Assembly (NCBI RefSeq): GCF_964340395.1
Contig: NC_135550.1
Coordinates: 14,548,408 to 14,612,407, forward strand
Source: Glandiceps talaboti
Taxonomy: Eukaryota > Hemichordata > Enteropneusta > Spengelidae
Reading direction: 5' to 3'
DNA: 64,000 nucleotides
The position numbers and the translations under genes are program-made. Under the pieces are notes generated by a model. The model searched no databases. It saw nothing but the letters and a program-made list of their open reading frames with translations, and had not been told where the DNA came from. Every line of letters begins with the position of its first letter. Position 1 is the stretch's first letter. Of this stretch, positions 12,501 through 25,622 are shown in pieces.

Positions 12501-14042
12501 ACAAATACTTTACAAGCTCCTGGGATAGCACTATCACATAATTATTGACAACACAGGGTAAATATATCAAAATGGAGTTTAATAGCATCTAGACCGTAAA
12601 GGAGGATAGTGGGAAAGCTTGAGAAGGGAATTAGCCCAGTCAATCTAGACGAAATTGCAACAGAAATAATTTTTAGCGCATGGTGCTCAGAAGTTTATCC
12701 TGAATAACATATCAAAAGTCTAGAAAAATCTAAGTGGTGGAACATGGTTAAAAATGATTGTACAACCATTACTATTGAATTTAAACAGACTTAATGTGTG
12801 TATTTTTAATTACTTTAATTAAGGACAATAATTACGTATGACGTACAATAAGTATACATTTTTAACACCCCTGTGAGTAGAACGTCTATCATTAGGTACT
12901 GATGTGGAAAAGTACTTATACCTCGATTCTATCAATATCCCGTCACTGTTGCTCAAGGGAATGGCCCAATAAACAGGCATATTTAGTCACATTAACATTC
13001 ATTCACAGTGTCAAGTCAGATATGAGTATAAATAGTTGTTAAATACAAACACAGTGAACATGCTTGACTACAGAATGAATGGATAGTCATGACGTCATTA
13101 CTCATATTTATTACTAAGCTGAACTAATGTTATAATGCTTTCATAGCCCTAAGAAACCCTGAGCTTTTAATATTTTGCAGTGTCGTGGAAGAAATATCGG
13201 ACCTGGTTTGCGAGAATGGTCGTACCTATAGCTAGCCCTCGTATTTTCCACTTGTGGTGATTACATTTTCAAAGCTGATAATAACGGACTGAAAATTTCG
13301 CCAATGGCCAGGTTGATCACAGTCATTATGCACATTAATCAGTATGTAAATAGACACACATTACATTAATTTGATGTAGCCATGTGTTAATTTACACGTT
13401 ATTTACATATGGTTATGTAAATTTAACTCTATGGGGTGCTGGATATCGAGTTTTGGGGATGTGGCTACCTGAATCGTTTGCGAATTAAGACAAGTGGAGA
13501 ATACGAGGGCTAGGAGGTAAGATCAGGTAAATACGTATCTCAACAGCACAGTAAACAGGCTAATGTTCCTCTGGTTCCCAGTTGCATTTCGCAAATGGCT
13601 CAGTCACTGCATCGTTCAACTCCAGCAACTTTGTCACTGGGGGCGCACCCCATACTGATATTTCAGATGGAGCAGAAAGAGGTCTGTTTTGGTAAGCAAG
13701 ACTGTCATTACTTCAAAATTGTCTCAAAACTTGGTACCAACATATGTGTGATGCTTATGTATGATAATCTGTAATTGCATTGAGTACTTTTTTATGTGCC
13801 ATGTGTATTTAGGTATCATACTTTAGAAACTCGCACTCATCAAAGTGTTCTTGATTTTTTTTTTCAAAGTACCACTCATCTTTTGGGCGTGTGGACTATG
13901 GAAATTATTATTTTACATGACCATGCCAATTTCACTGGTGAAGACTGGTATAAGTGTAGTTCACCTTGTGGTGGCCAGCCAAAACATCGCCATTATCGAC
14001 GGAGCAGAGAGAGCCCGGGCAAGAGAAGAACAGACTAAATAA
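8465..14042 (+). CDS. CDIPT: Phosphatidylinositol synthase (CDP-diacylglycerol-inositol 3-phosphatidyltransferase), complete, 6 exons, 235 aa
   Basis: Exons 8465-8546, 9797-9931, 10872-11025, 11381-11462, 12065-12146 and 13870-14042 join in phase with GT-AG introns. The enzyme is an ER multi-pass membrane protein that makes phosphatidylinositol from CDP-diacylglycerol and myo-inositol. Recognisable family segments are [15 protein letters not shown] (residues 21-35), [15 protein letters not shown] (58-72), [11 protein letters not shown] (76-86), [28 protein letters not shown] and a C-terminal [16 protein letters not shown]. Length fits the human enzyme (213 aa) with short extensions. In the CDP-alcohol phosphotransferase motif D-x2-D-G-x2-A-R-x8-G-x3-D-x3-D, the residues D60, D63, G64, A67, G77, D81 and D85 are present, but the Arg is Met68; the usual NQG is NQC. 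All exons are open, so this looks like a divergent but maintained gene. Confidence 0.92.
9064..9190 (+). repeat. (TATG)n and (TG)n compound microsatellite
   Basis: A TATG run followed by pure TG repeats, inside CDIPT intron 1. Confidence 0.95.
9412..9500. repeat. (TA)n microsatellite
   Basis: About 40 TA copies in CDIPT intron 1. Confidence 0.95.
10051..10377. mobile_element. Foldback/MITE-like element whose centre is a (TATG)n microsatellite
   Basis: Near-perfect 30-bp inverted arms, 10051-10080 (AGACTTGAAGGACTATC start) and 10348-10377, flank about 240 bp of TATG/TGCA repeats. A related pair of arms occurs at 51258-51395 with a unique centre. It lies in CDIPT intron 2. No coding capacity. 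Confidence 0.65.
11515..11800. repeat. Two diverged ~145-bp repeats in CDIPT intron 4
   Basis: Phrases such as GTGCATGT..., CATGCCAGGTTGATATGAGT and CTATTTTT recur at about 11610-11690 and 11745-11805 with substitutions. Low-complexity dispersed repeat of unknown family. Confidence 0.4.
13232..13513. mobile_element. MITE-like element with 24-bp terminal inverted repeats
   Basis: CTAGCCCTCGTATTTTCCAC at 13232 pairs with its inverted copy ending at 13513, with one mismatch in 24 bases. The 282-bp body is AT-rich and non-coding. It lies in CDIPT intron 5. No clear target-site duplication is seen, so the family is not assigned. Confidence 0.6.
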
Positions 14043-14043
14043 A
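14038..14043 (+). promoter_or_regulatory. AATAAA overlapping the CDIPT stop codon
   Basis: The hexamer is formed by the last sense codon, the TAA stop and the next base. If used, the 3' UTR would be extremely short. No second AATAAA is obvious in the next 100 bases. Confidence 0.35.
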
Positions 14044-14699
14044 TAGAATATCGTTGATTCTCATGAGACATGTATTAATGAGCATAAAAAAAGTTAACCT
14101 GTCAAAGTTTAGAGTTTAAGGTCAATGCAAAACAAAAGTCAAAGTTCAAAGTTCAATTCAAGTCTTTTCAATAGTCTTAATCTATATCTACATATATTCT
14201 GTAATAGTCTTGATGAAATCATGATATCTGGTTGCACGAATTAATACATCAAGTTCTAGGATGGGGTAATGCTATGGGGAACTTGCACAAAATGCAATTA
14301 ATACATATTTTACATGCAATATATTTTTACATTCTATGGTTGCACGAAATATTTTTAAAGAATGTTTTGGCACTCTTTGATGAGAGCACGTCTCTTTTTG
14401 ATTGGGAACCTTCATTTTTTGATTGGGAATCCCTCATTTTGAGAGAGCACGCCTTTTTGTCCTAGTCGGTCACCGTATAGGAAATGGCCATAAACAACTG
14501 ACCGACTAGTAGTAGTACTTCGACCTAACTGGATAAGGCTTGGGTCAGAATTTACGGCAGGGGGTGCTGGGGAGAAAATATTTTGGTCAAGATTTGTTTC
14601 GCCTCAAAATTGGTAGGTAAATGAAGAGAACAATATTGCAAAGGTACAACGTTTGGATGTTCAAAAAAAAGTGTCCAGAGACAGAGCGACAGAGAGACA

Positions 14700-14702
14700 G
14701 GG

Positions 14703-14791
<89 letters not shown>

Positions 14792-14828
14792 GACAGACAG
14801 ACAGAGACAGACAGACAGACAGACAGAC
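14700..14828 (+). repeat. (GA)n then (CAGA)n compound microsatellite
   Basis: Pure GA dinucleotides grade into CAGA tetranucleotides. Confidence 0.95.
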
Positions 14829-15039
14829 GGTATACACAAATACATTCGCATGGCTGTCACCTACATCATCACTGAATATAGGTTTCAGAGGTTATTGCGG
14901 CAAAGCCGCGAGAAAGCTTTAAAGTTACTCGGTAATAACTGCTTCTGAGGTTTAATTTGGTTCAAATCATGAGCTAAATATTGCGCCGCCCCCCCCCCCC
15001 CCGCCTTCATACTTTCGGGTGAAATCCCCGCCAAAATAG

Positions 15040-15560
15040 TTGTATTTAATTTCCACAATTATTTCTGTATTCATTCACTTCTTTATTTCAATAAAATCAA
15101 TGCATTTACTTTATTGTCAAATTAATTTATTTTATTATAATTATTTCTTTATTTATTCACTTATTTATTTTAATAAAATGGATGTATACTTTATTGTCAA
15201 ATTAATTTATTTCAATTATTCTTATTTAATATTTCCACAATTATTTCTGTATTTATTCACTTATTTGTTATAATTATTTCCTTATTTATTTATTCACTTA
15301 TTTATTTTGATAATATAGATGTATTTACTTTGTCAAATTGATTCTAATTATTTTGCAAATTATTTCATTATTTATTCACTTATTTATTATAATTATTTCC
15401 TTATTTATTTATTCACTATTTATTTTAATTATTTTGTATTTTGTTCTTAATTTGCTTGTTATTTTTATTTTTCTACTATTAATTCAAGTTCAATTACAGT
15501 ATTTCACTTATGTCAAGAAACTTGCTTATTTAATCATTTACCTTTATTCCTTAACATGCA
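15040..15560. repeat. T/A-rich degenerate tandem repeats
   Basis: Phrases such as TTATTTATTCACTTATTTAT, ATTGTCAAATTAATTTATTT and AATTATTTC recur with a spacing of about 75-110 bp. Confidence 0.6.
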
Positions 15561-17898
15561 ATTAGTTTTAAAATTTATAATTTCATTATTTAAGTCTGTA
15601 TTTTGCATCTGATTTCACTTTTCCTCGCCATTATTAAAATTTTAATTCATTATTTCATTTGCCTAGTGAATTTAAACATTCGCAGCAATATATTTTGATT
15701 ATGATGTTCTCTTAAGCTTATCATTAAAATATTTTTTCAATTCAGTATTTTGTTATTTAAGTCTATATTTTGATTCTTATTTGTGCTTTTCATCAATTGT
15801 AATTGTTTAATTTATTCACTATGCTTGCAAACCATGTTCCGGGGCCAAAGATACGTCGTTCATGACGTAGTTCACTGTTAGTATATCAAGTATGGCGGAA
15901 AGTGTTGATAGCGGACCCCGGTTTGCCGTAAGATCTTGCCCACACAAACCCACTGTAAATACCGACCGCAGCCTAAATCATCGCTCTGAACCTGCGTTGT
16001 ACATTGTAATTACCAGAGAAACATATCAGACAAAATAGTCAACGAATTTTTTATTGTCGCCATATCAGTGCAATGAAATTCACTTCGTATCTTCAAATGA
16101 AAGTTCACCCTGTGCTGATAATTCGATGTTACATTAAACTTTTTGATCCAAACACAAACTTGAAAATTGTCAATTGTTGTAAATTTTCGACTGCGTACTT
16201 CAGTCTTTGTCAACATATAATACAACACAACCATACGATAACTGGTTTCAGCATCGAGTGTTCAGTCCTTTGAGCGACGACTTGATAAACTCAGGGAGGT
16301 ATTGCCATAAAAGGTTGATATTGACTTGCTACCAACCACCGTAGACATCTACATGCACTGAACGTATTACATGAACGACGGCGATCTGATTTTAGAGGTT
16401 GTTTAAAACAGTCTAGTATCAGTATTTACCTATTACATATATAATCGGGTCTCCTTGTTTCGCTAACAATTGACTATCAATACAGGCGCAAATAGAGGAT
16501 CTTCAAACAGTTGTAGCAATGTACATTTCATTGTGAAACTACTTTATAATATCTCGTTGTATCTGAATTCAATGTGCAATAGATCTGAGAACCCTGCCAA
16601 TGTCTCGACTTACCACATGTTCACGTGTCCATGTAAATTAATCATATAAAATCATTCAACATACACGTTTGACATTGAGATATACTCATATAAAGAGAAC
16701 TAATTATTTGGGTAAAGATTACATATTCTGATGGTAATATATAACGATTTACATTAGTTTTCAAATTGTAATTCATTCTGTCTATTCACGACTTGTAATA
16801 TTTATGAGAGTCACATAAAAATTCGAACGCTTTTCATAATAGCTCGAAGAGAACGGTCGAGTATAACGTTTTAATGTTAACATGTAGATGAAACTGAAAA
16901 TAATATAGAAAAAATAATAGTCGTAAATATAATATTTTTTTAATAATTAAATGTAATAATTTCGAAGCAAATTTTTAAAGGACTTTTCCAGTACCAGGAC
17001 ATCTACATGTAATTTGAATTATCACGTTCATGTACTTACTTACTAAAATAACAATATACTATCTATATCAAATAGAATTCTCGATTCCACTTCCATTTTC
17101 AGAGATAATAAACTAAAAATCAATAAAAACTACAGCGTACAAGTCAAAGGTGTGAGTTACGGTCTGTTAATGACCCAGTTTTGTACTTTTGTAGAAGTCA
17201 CCAACCCATTTTTATCTTCCTGGGTAATGAATCCCCCCCCCCCCCCCATGTACTACTTAGAATGAAATAATCATATAGATAAAACTTGAATTTCAGATTG
17301 AAATGTCATTCTATGGGTTGAAGCCCGTTTCAACGATTGAATTACATGTACAGTCATTTACCTCGGATGGGAAATTTTAATAATGTGATTGATAATAAGA
17401 AAGAAAGTCAACAACCATCATTCTATTCTATCTTATTTTATCGTGTATTCACCTTGAGTTTGTATTCATCATAATTAAATAAAAATAGTTGAATAGGCAT
17501 CAATGTAATGCACCAATCTATCTGCCAAAATAAGTCAATGTTGCGATAGAACTATTCCTTGAAAAGGAACACCGTAATATGATTAATTGGGTCCCAGGGA
17601 ATTCGAAAAACTCAGTATACGCATACTAAACCGCTTCTATCGGGCTGTCAACTTTAGAGCTGCTTATCAATAATTTATGCATTGTGTATAATTGTGTATA
17701 GCATTTTGAACAATGTGCCAACACTGGGGGCGTCGGGTACAGACTCTGTCAACTCAACAACAATGATACTTAACAGAAATTCATTTTCGTCAACTCATTA
17801 TCCATTGTGTAAATATTGGTTGTTTGTTCGTCGTAGTATGGAAGTCTCGATAATAGATGTTAACGTCGCATTTCCTCTGATATTTACTGTTATCAATT

Positions 17899-19218
17899 TC
17901 ATCGTAGATGGTTACACCGACATACTGTAGATGCCTGGCTTGATTTTGAAGATACCTATCATAAAACGGGAATGAGTCAACAAATACGATCGATTAATAT
18001 TTCATGGAAATTAAAAGGATCAAAATAAAATATGTCACAAAAAATTACTACATGTAAAAATAATCTGATTCGATAGCGTGAATACTCAACAATGCAGAAT
18101 GTAAGCTTGGCAGAAATTGCACGAGCTAATCTTTTAAAATGCCAACTGCACATGCGTATTGGATGTTAATCAATTTAATGGTTTAAATTATAGCACTCCC
18201 ACGCCAAGTGGTTCCACGTAATAAATACAGAATTAAGACACAGTATTGTATTACCTTACATCCTTTGCCATCCCAGTCTTTCTCTAACTCATTGTAGAAT
18301 ACACATTTATGCTGTGCCATAGAGACCACGAAATTCAATTCACCAAAATCTGAAGAAAAACAAGTTTCAAGAGTTTAAGTTAAAAGATTGAATTATTGTA
18401 CTTTTTGAAATTAAAAGAAGCTGGACTCAAATTAAAATGATTTACCAAATAGTTTACTAGCTATACATTTTAAAAGGACGGGGACCTGTGTAACCAAAAA
18501 AATAAGAGAGCCCATATTTACTCGTAAAATGCTGACCAAAAGAACTGAATCAACCGGCTGTATTATTTACATACTTACTTGCAGGGAGAACAATCTCGAA
18601 GAAATAATGACCGTTGTATATAATTTCATTTTCAGGAATAAATGTTTCGGATAATCTTCCATTGAATGTAATTGTAGCTTTCGATTTGTAATTTTGGCCA
18701 TATTCCACCGTTGCATTGCTAGATCTCTCTACGTACATTAAAACTGTCGCATTCGAAGTGATTTCTCGGGAGCAGTTCAACATTATGTTTACTGCATGAA
18801 GTATTAACAATTCCTTGAGAAGAAATGAATCAAACGTTATCAAGTTAGAAATAAAGTGTTGTCCGGTTAAGTTTAAATTTAAAAAAAAAGAAAAGAAGAC
18901 TTTTCAGAATTTTAGCATGATTGTCTTTAACGGTAACTTCATTTGCTACTTAATTTGATTGTGTTGTTTACTGAAAATGAAAACAGTATCGTGTACACAG
19001 ATCATAGTAATTTGCTTTAAATTCTCATACAAAATTTGACCATGCTTTTTAATCAGATGCATCGGCCAATAACCATGTCATCTAATAAGAAACAGAGGGT
19101 ACTTTGCTCATATGGCACTGATTGATAGCATTTTTTTAAATCTTGCTCCTCGAAAGTACCCAGACAATATGTGTGTGTGTGTGTGTGTGTGTGTCTGTGT
19201 GTGTGTGTCTGTGTGTGT

Positions 19219-19268
<50 letters not shown>

Positions 19269-22200
19269 ATGTGTGGTTATATAAATAAAGCTAAATATTG
19301 TATCTCGGGGTGTGTGAATTTGAAATGTCTGAAAAACGACTAGAAATCACACAGCACCTTTATAGTTATTTACAAAAAGCAAAGCCAACCAACAGAGCTT
19401 CAAACTTACCTCAGAATCCCAGCGATAATAATACACATCATTCTCAGCATCATAGTATATGGTGAGAGAGAAATTGGTCTTTCTGTTCGTATGATCGGTA
19501 CTTAACCAGATCTCTATGTCCTGTTTTGTATTGTTTACTACAAATTAAACAAGAAATGGTACACTTTATAGTCCAATACGATTTATACTTATTCAAGGGA
19601 CATTCTGGACAAGTTGAAAAATGACAATATTAAGACGATATTTGTCATATGTCCCTGTATACGTTTTCCAGACCATTCAATAACGTTACCCCTTCCTTTG
19701 GTAGATGTCTTACAAATTTGTTTAAACCTATAATGGCGTGGTTTCTAGTAACGCTAAGTGATTACATCCTAAATATAGAGTGTCAGGCTTTAATGACCTG
19801 GTTTCTGTAACTCTATGTAATTACACCCTATATATAGGATATCAGGCTTTAATGACCTGGTTTCTGTAACTCTATGTAATTACACCCTATATATAGGATG
19901 TCGGGCTTTAATGACCTGGTTTCTGTAACTCTATGTAATTACACCCTATATATAGGATGTATTCAACAATTAAAGAACAACAAAGCTCCAGGTGTTGATG
20001 GTATGGGTGGTGAATTCTTTAAAAACTCGCCTCAAGTTTTCACAAATATGTTGTGTAACCTGTTCAATTTGTTGTTATCAAAATGTACCTTCCCACAAGA
20101 GTGGGTGAAAGGTATGATAACTCCAATCTTCAAAAGTGGTAGTCGTGAGAATCCCGGAAATTATAGGGGTATAAATTTACTTCCCGTTATTGGTAAGATA
20201 TTTTGTTCCATTTTATGTAAGAGACTGGATTTATGGTTAAATGAAAACGGTCCTATCATCGAATTACAATCAGCCTTTAAGAAACAGCGGAGTACAGTAG
20301 ATAATATATTTATTCTTAATACTATTATTACAGATTATTTAGCTAAGCCCAAAGGAAGAATGTTTTGTGCATATGTCGATTTTGAAAAAGCCTTTGATAG
20401 GGTACAACACTATCTACTCTTCTATAAGTTATTCAAATCTGGTATGAAGGGAAATTACTTTCGTACTTTAATGTCAATGTATAGCAATGTTCAAGCTTGT
20501 GTTCGAACACCTCATGGTTTGACTAACTTCTTTCATTGTAATTGTGGCTTACAACAGGGGTCTGTTATATCCCCACTTTTATTTTGCTTTTTTGTAAATG
20601 ACATCGAAAGAGAATTACAAACCGAAAATTCTGCCGGAGTCTATATTGCTGGCCTAAATTTGCGGCTATTACTATTTGCAGACGATCTGGTCTTAATGAG
20701 TGATACCGTCGTTGGGCTGCAAAGATTATTAAATAAATTGTCCACGTATTGTAAACGTTGGCTCCTAAATGTAAATTATGCCAAAACTAAAATTATTGTA
20801 TCTAAAAGAGGTGGGATAATTAAGAAAACTGAGAAATGGTTCTTAGATGGGCACAAACTTGACGTTGTCCCTTTTTATAAATACCTCGGAATCATTATGT
20901 CGAGTAGCGGCAAATGGTATTTAGCTCAGAAAACCCTTGCAGCTCAAGCCAGCAAAGCTATGTTTACTGTTAAAAACTAACTCGCTAAACTTGGAGACAT
21001 ACCAGTCAAAGCCGCGCTTAAAGTTTTTGATGGAAAAATATCACCGATACTCAACTATGCAGCAGAGATTTGGGGTTTTCATAAAGCAACTGACATTGAA
21101 CGTGTCCATAGTAAATTTCTACGTTACATATTGGGTTTAAATCGACATACGCCAAACTGTGCTTCCCTTGCTGAAACCGGTCGTTTACAATTAATTGTTA
21201 CCAGACAAATCAAAATAATCAAATATTGGTTTAAGTTGTTAAATTTGAAACCAGACCGCATCCTGTCTCTATGCTATAAGTATCAGTACAGAACGGCTGA
21301 AAATGATGTAAATTGTTGGGCCCTTGACGTCAAACACTTGTTATGTAGTTTTGGTTTTAGTGAAGTATGGCAGACACAGGGTGTTGGAAATGAAACTAGT
21401 TTTATCAATATATTCAAGGACAGGTGCAAGGATATCAATAGTCAACTAATACACAGTGAAATGTTAGAAACCTCTAAACTAGACATGTATTGTAATTTCA
21501 AATCTCTATTGACCTATGAGATTTACCTAGACGTAGTAGATAAAAAAGTGTTCCGCTATGCACTCTGTCGCCTTCGTACGTCATCTCATCAGCTACAAAT
21601 TGAAAATTGTAGATGGGAAAGAACAAAACCCCCTAGAAGGAACCGGGTGTGTCCTTTCTGTCAAAATAGAACAATTGAAGATGAATATCACTTTTGTCTG
21701 GTCTGTCCTACATATGATGACGTAAGAAAGAAGTACATTCCAGATTATTTCTTCGACCCACCTGTTCTATATAAGTTCTTTATATTATTATCAACAAAAC
21801 ACGAACATTTAATTAGACAATTCTCACGTTATGTTCACTTTGCTTTTCAGAAAAGAGCTGAAATGATTGAAATGATTGAAAAAATCTAGATGATGGTAAA
21901 CCACTGTACAACTTTTGGTTTATAAAGTTTTGTATATAAAGGCCGGTGGCCTAATATGATACGAATAAAATATTCATTCATTCACCCTATATATAGGATG
22001 TCAGGTTTTAATGACCTGGTTTCTGTAACTCTATGTAATTACACCCTATATATAGGATGTCAGGCTTTAATGACTTGGTTTCTGTAACTCTATGTAATTA
22101 CACCCTATATATAGGGTATCAGGTTTTAATGACTTGGTTTCTGTAACTCTATGTAATTACACCCTAAATATAGGGTATCAGGTTTTAATGACTTGGTTTC

Positions 22201-25200
22201 TGTAACTCTATGTAATTACACCCTAAATATAGGGTATCAGGCTTTAATGACTTGGTTTCTGTAACTCTATGTAATTACACCCTATATATAGGATGTCAGG
22301 CTTTAATGACTTGGTTTCTGTAACTCTATGTAATTACACCCTATATATAGGGTATCAGGCTTTAATGACTTGGTTTCTGTAACTCTATGTAATTACACCC
22401 TATATATAGGGTATCAGGCTTTAATGACTTGGTTTCTGTAACTCTATGTAATTACACCCTATATATAGGGTATCAGGCTTTAATGACTTGGTTTCTGTAA
22501 CTCTATGTAATTACACCCTATATATGTAGGGTGTCAGGCTTTAAAGGGTTGAATAATCTATAGGATTTATCTGATTTGTAATGCGTACAATGAATTCATT
22601 CTTCAAAGTCTTCACGCTTTCGCCACAGTCGTAAGTGTTTGGACATAGATTTGTGTTATTCATTTGTTCAGTATACATTTTATCTACACAGCATTGTAAA
22701 TTAAGGATTGCAACCTTCATCACTTACCTTTCATCTCAACACCGGTGCTATCCGTAAATGACAACAGAAGTATATCTGTCGTAAAACCTTTGTTACCGCT
22801 AAAAAGGTCATTGTAATTACCACTGACAACAAATATCTGAAGGATTAAAGAAATTGAAAAAGTGTAAATAAATGTGAGACTACATTTTTTTTAAACATTC
22901 GTCTGATAGTTGATACTTTCACTTGAAAGACTTTTATGTTTCTCTCGATATCTCGAGGATTATGTGTTCACACATAACAGTCATTTACATCAACTGAAGG
23001 AAGTTTATTTGAAGAGTCACTGCGAAAATGACGAAAGTAATTAAAGAAAACGTACGTGTATAAATTTAGTAAAAAATGTGCACCTTTATAATCACTCTTG
23101 ATCTAGGTTTAAATCCAGTTATACTTTCCAATCACATTTACTTGATTATGATAAAGGCAATTAAACCTAATCAATCATAAATAACACAATGGCCACATAA
23201 AATGACAAACTATAAGGAGATGTTTGACTGCAACTGCTGCCACCACACTGACAGGTAGCGAATGAATAACTAATCAGGTTAATAAGAATGTCAACATGAC
23301 CGACACTGGGGGCGCACTTCTATCCTAATTATTTTGAGCGCTCCCCAAAATTGCACAGTAAAATAGATGGGGTTTTTTTTACTGACAGATCCCTTTGTCT
23401 ACATTTAAAAAAAAAAAAAAAAAAAAAACTTACGATTCGGTTTAGGGTATCTGTTATCATGAGATCATCAAATATGTACTCCGATGATGGTATAAAGAAT
23501 CCTGTACTTTCTCCAAGGATTATAGATTTGTTGCAAACATCTTCTGCTGTACTGCTTCTCAGTTGTAATTCGAGTGATTCTGTCTTTAAGATAAGTGACT
23601 CATTGTCGAACTCACTGTTACTAAGTATAAGCATTGATAGACTTTTAGCAGTTTCAAGTATGGTGCCTGTCATGGCGTGTGTCTCATCGTGTGTTATTAC
23701 CATTTCTGTGTTCGCTGTGTTCATATCTTTTATGAAATCTTCAATATCTGTGAGGATTTCTAATATTGAAAATAAGAGGAAGGTATATTATGGAACGCTT
23801 CTCAAAATGTATCCATGTCAAGGTGCACCTACAATGTACAGAAAACTGGTGTACATGTCGTGTGCGGCTTGATTGCACGTGCTATATAATTTCGTTCACA
23901 TTTGCAATGATGGTATATTGACTATTGTGATGAATGAGATTAGAGAATTTTGGACAAGACTATTCTTACAACCTCAGACCACTATATAGTGGTCTGTGTT
24001 ACAACAGATTGCACAAGGAAGTGTACACAAAATTTCTTATTTGGAATACGAACTAGGCTGGTATCGACAACAGGTGATTGTGCATACTGTACTACTGATA
24101 CTTTCAGCGCATCTTATACTCTAAACATATCACATGTGTTGATGTGATGTGAAGTGTTGTGATGTGATGTGACATGACGTGACGTGACTCGTGATGTGGC
24201 GTGGCGTGGCGTGGCGTGGTGTGGTGTGGTGTGGTGTGGTGTGGTGTGGTGTGGTGTGGTGTGGTGTGGCGTGGTGTGACGTGACGTGACGTGACGCAGA
24301 CGTCAGTATAGTACAGTATTTTCGTCTATTTTTGCCGTAGCTACATTTATCATCACAATGTGTATACGTACCATGTGATATCTTGACACTATCTCGCAGT
24401 GTTAGATTATAACTGGTTAGGTACGATGTAAAATTAAGTATGTTGTCCATTGCATTGAGGATCTAGTCGAATAAATACACAGCACAGAGAAAATACATTA
24501 ATTTATAACACGCTTAAATTTGGTTTAATTTAGATTTGTTTAATTGTTTCAGCCTGGTGAAATGGTGGTCTAAACAATATTAATCTCTATGACCGGTGTA
24601 TACATACAAGAGAATGACAAACTCGTATATATGTAAATGAGGTGATTTGCGTATTTTAATCAAAGTTTATTTGCATAAACTGGGCCACTAGCCTTTCGCT
24701 ACAAGTTTCAACCTTCAACAGCTTAAGCAGTGACACAAAACGTTCGTTCAGAAACAAAACACAACACAACACAACACAACACAACACAACACAACACAAC
24801 ACAACACAACGCCCAAAGGTTTAAAATACACTGTGTTGCTGTCATTTCTTGCGATTTTATGAGTAAATTTGATAGACAGTACTAAATTCTTGATTTGTAA
24901 GGAAAAGTACAGCTTATACACACTAATCTAACTAGGCACATTTGAAAGTACAGTAATTCAATGTGTTATGGAAGATCTTGTATAATACATGCATATACTC
25001 ACACAAGTCTTTGTACTGTTGTCAATTGTACCACTATGTGATGCCTTGTCCCGTATATTTGCCAGTATGTCTTCAACAACAGTCACTGAATATGCAATCA
25101 AAAGTGTATGCAAGTCATTATTCGGTTCCAACATAGTCATTTTCACTCAAACAATTGTGACAAAAATAACCATCACCACCACCACAACAACAACAACAAC

Positions 25201-25296
25201 AACAACAATCATTAGCATCATCAGCATCATCACTAGCTATTTGAGGAGCTAAATGTTAAAAAATAGATCATCACCAGATCCAATCAATGAGTCATG

Positions 25297-25338
<42 letters not shown>

Positions 25339-25371
25339 CGTCGTCGTCGCTGTTGTTGTTGTTGCTGCTGC

Positions 25372-25426
<55 letters not shown>

Positions 25427-25458
25427 GGTGGTGGTGGTGGTGGTGGTGGTGGTGATGG

Positions 25459-25520
<62 letters not shown>

Positions 25521-25527
25521 GTGGTGG

Positions 25528-25622
<95 letters not shown>

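Larger units (their letters stand above)
14043..17898. other. Intergenic stretch between convergent CDIPT and the lectin/GAIN gene
   Basis: No exon with coding character was found on either strand. I looked specifically for membrane-spanning exons continuing the minus-strand GPS gene and saw none. It holds a (GA)n/(CAGA)n tract (14700-14828) and a T/A-rich tandem region (15040-15560). Confidence 0.55.

Noticed and set aside
16010-16234. 74-codon minus-strand frame downstream of the GPS exon
   Set aside because: It has no hydrophobic helices and no splice sites in phase, so it does not supply a 7TM segment.
17761-17900. Minus-strand frame with GVTIYDEIDNSKYQRKCD
   Set aside because: It overlaps the GPS-ending exon in another frame, and the in-phase reading ends at TGA 17899-17901. 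It is best seen as 3' UTR.
23351-23872. 173-codon plus-strand frame
   Set aside because: Shadow of the GAIN-region exon 23759-23434 on the minus strand, running through a poly(A) tract.
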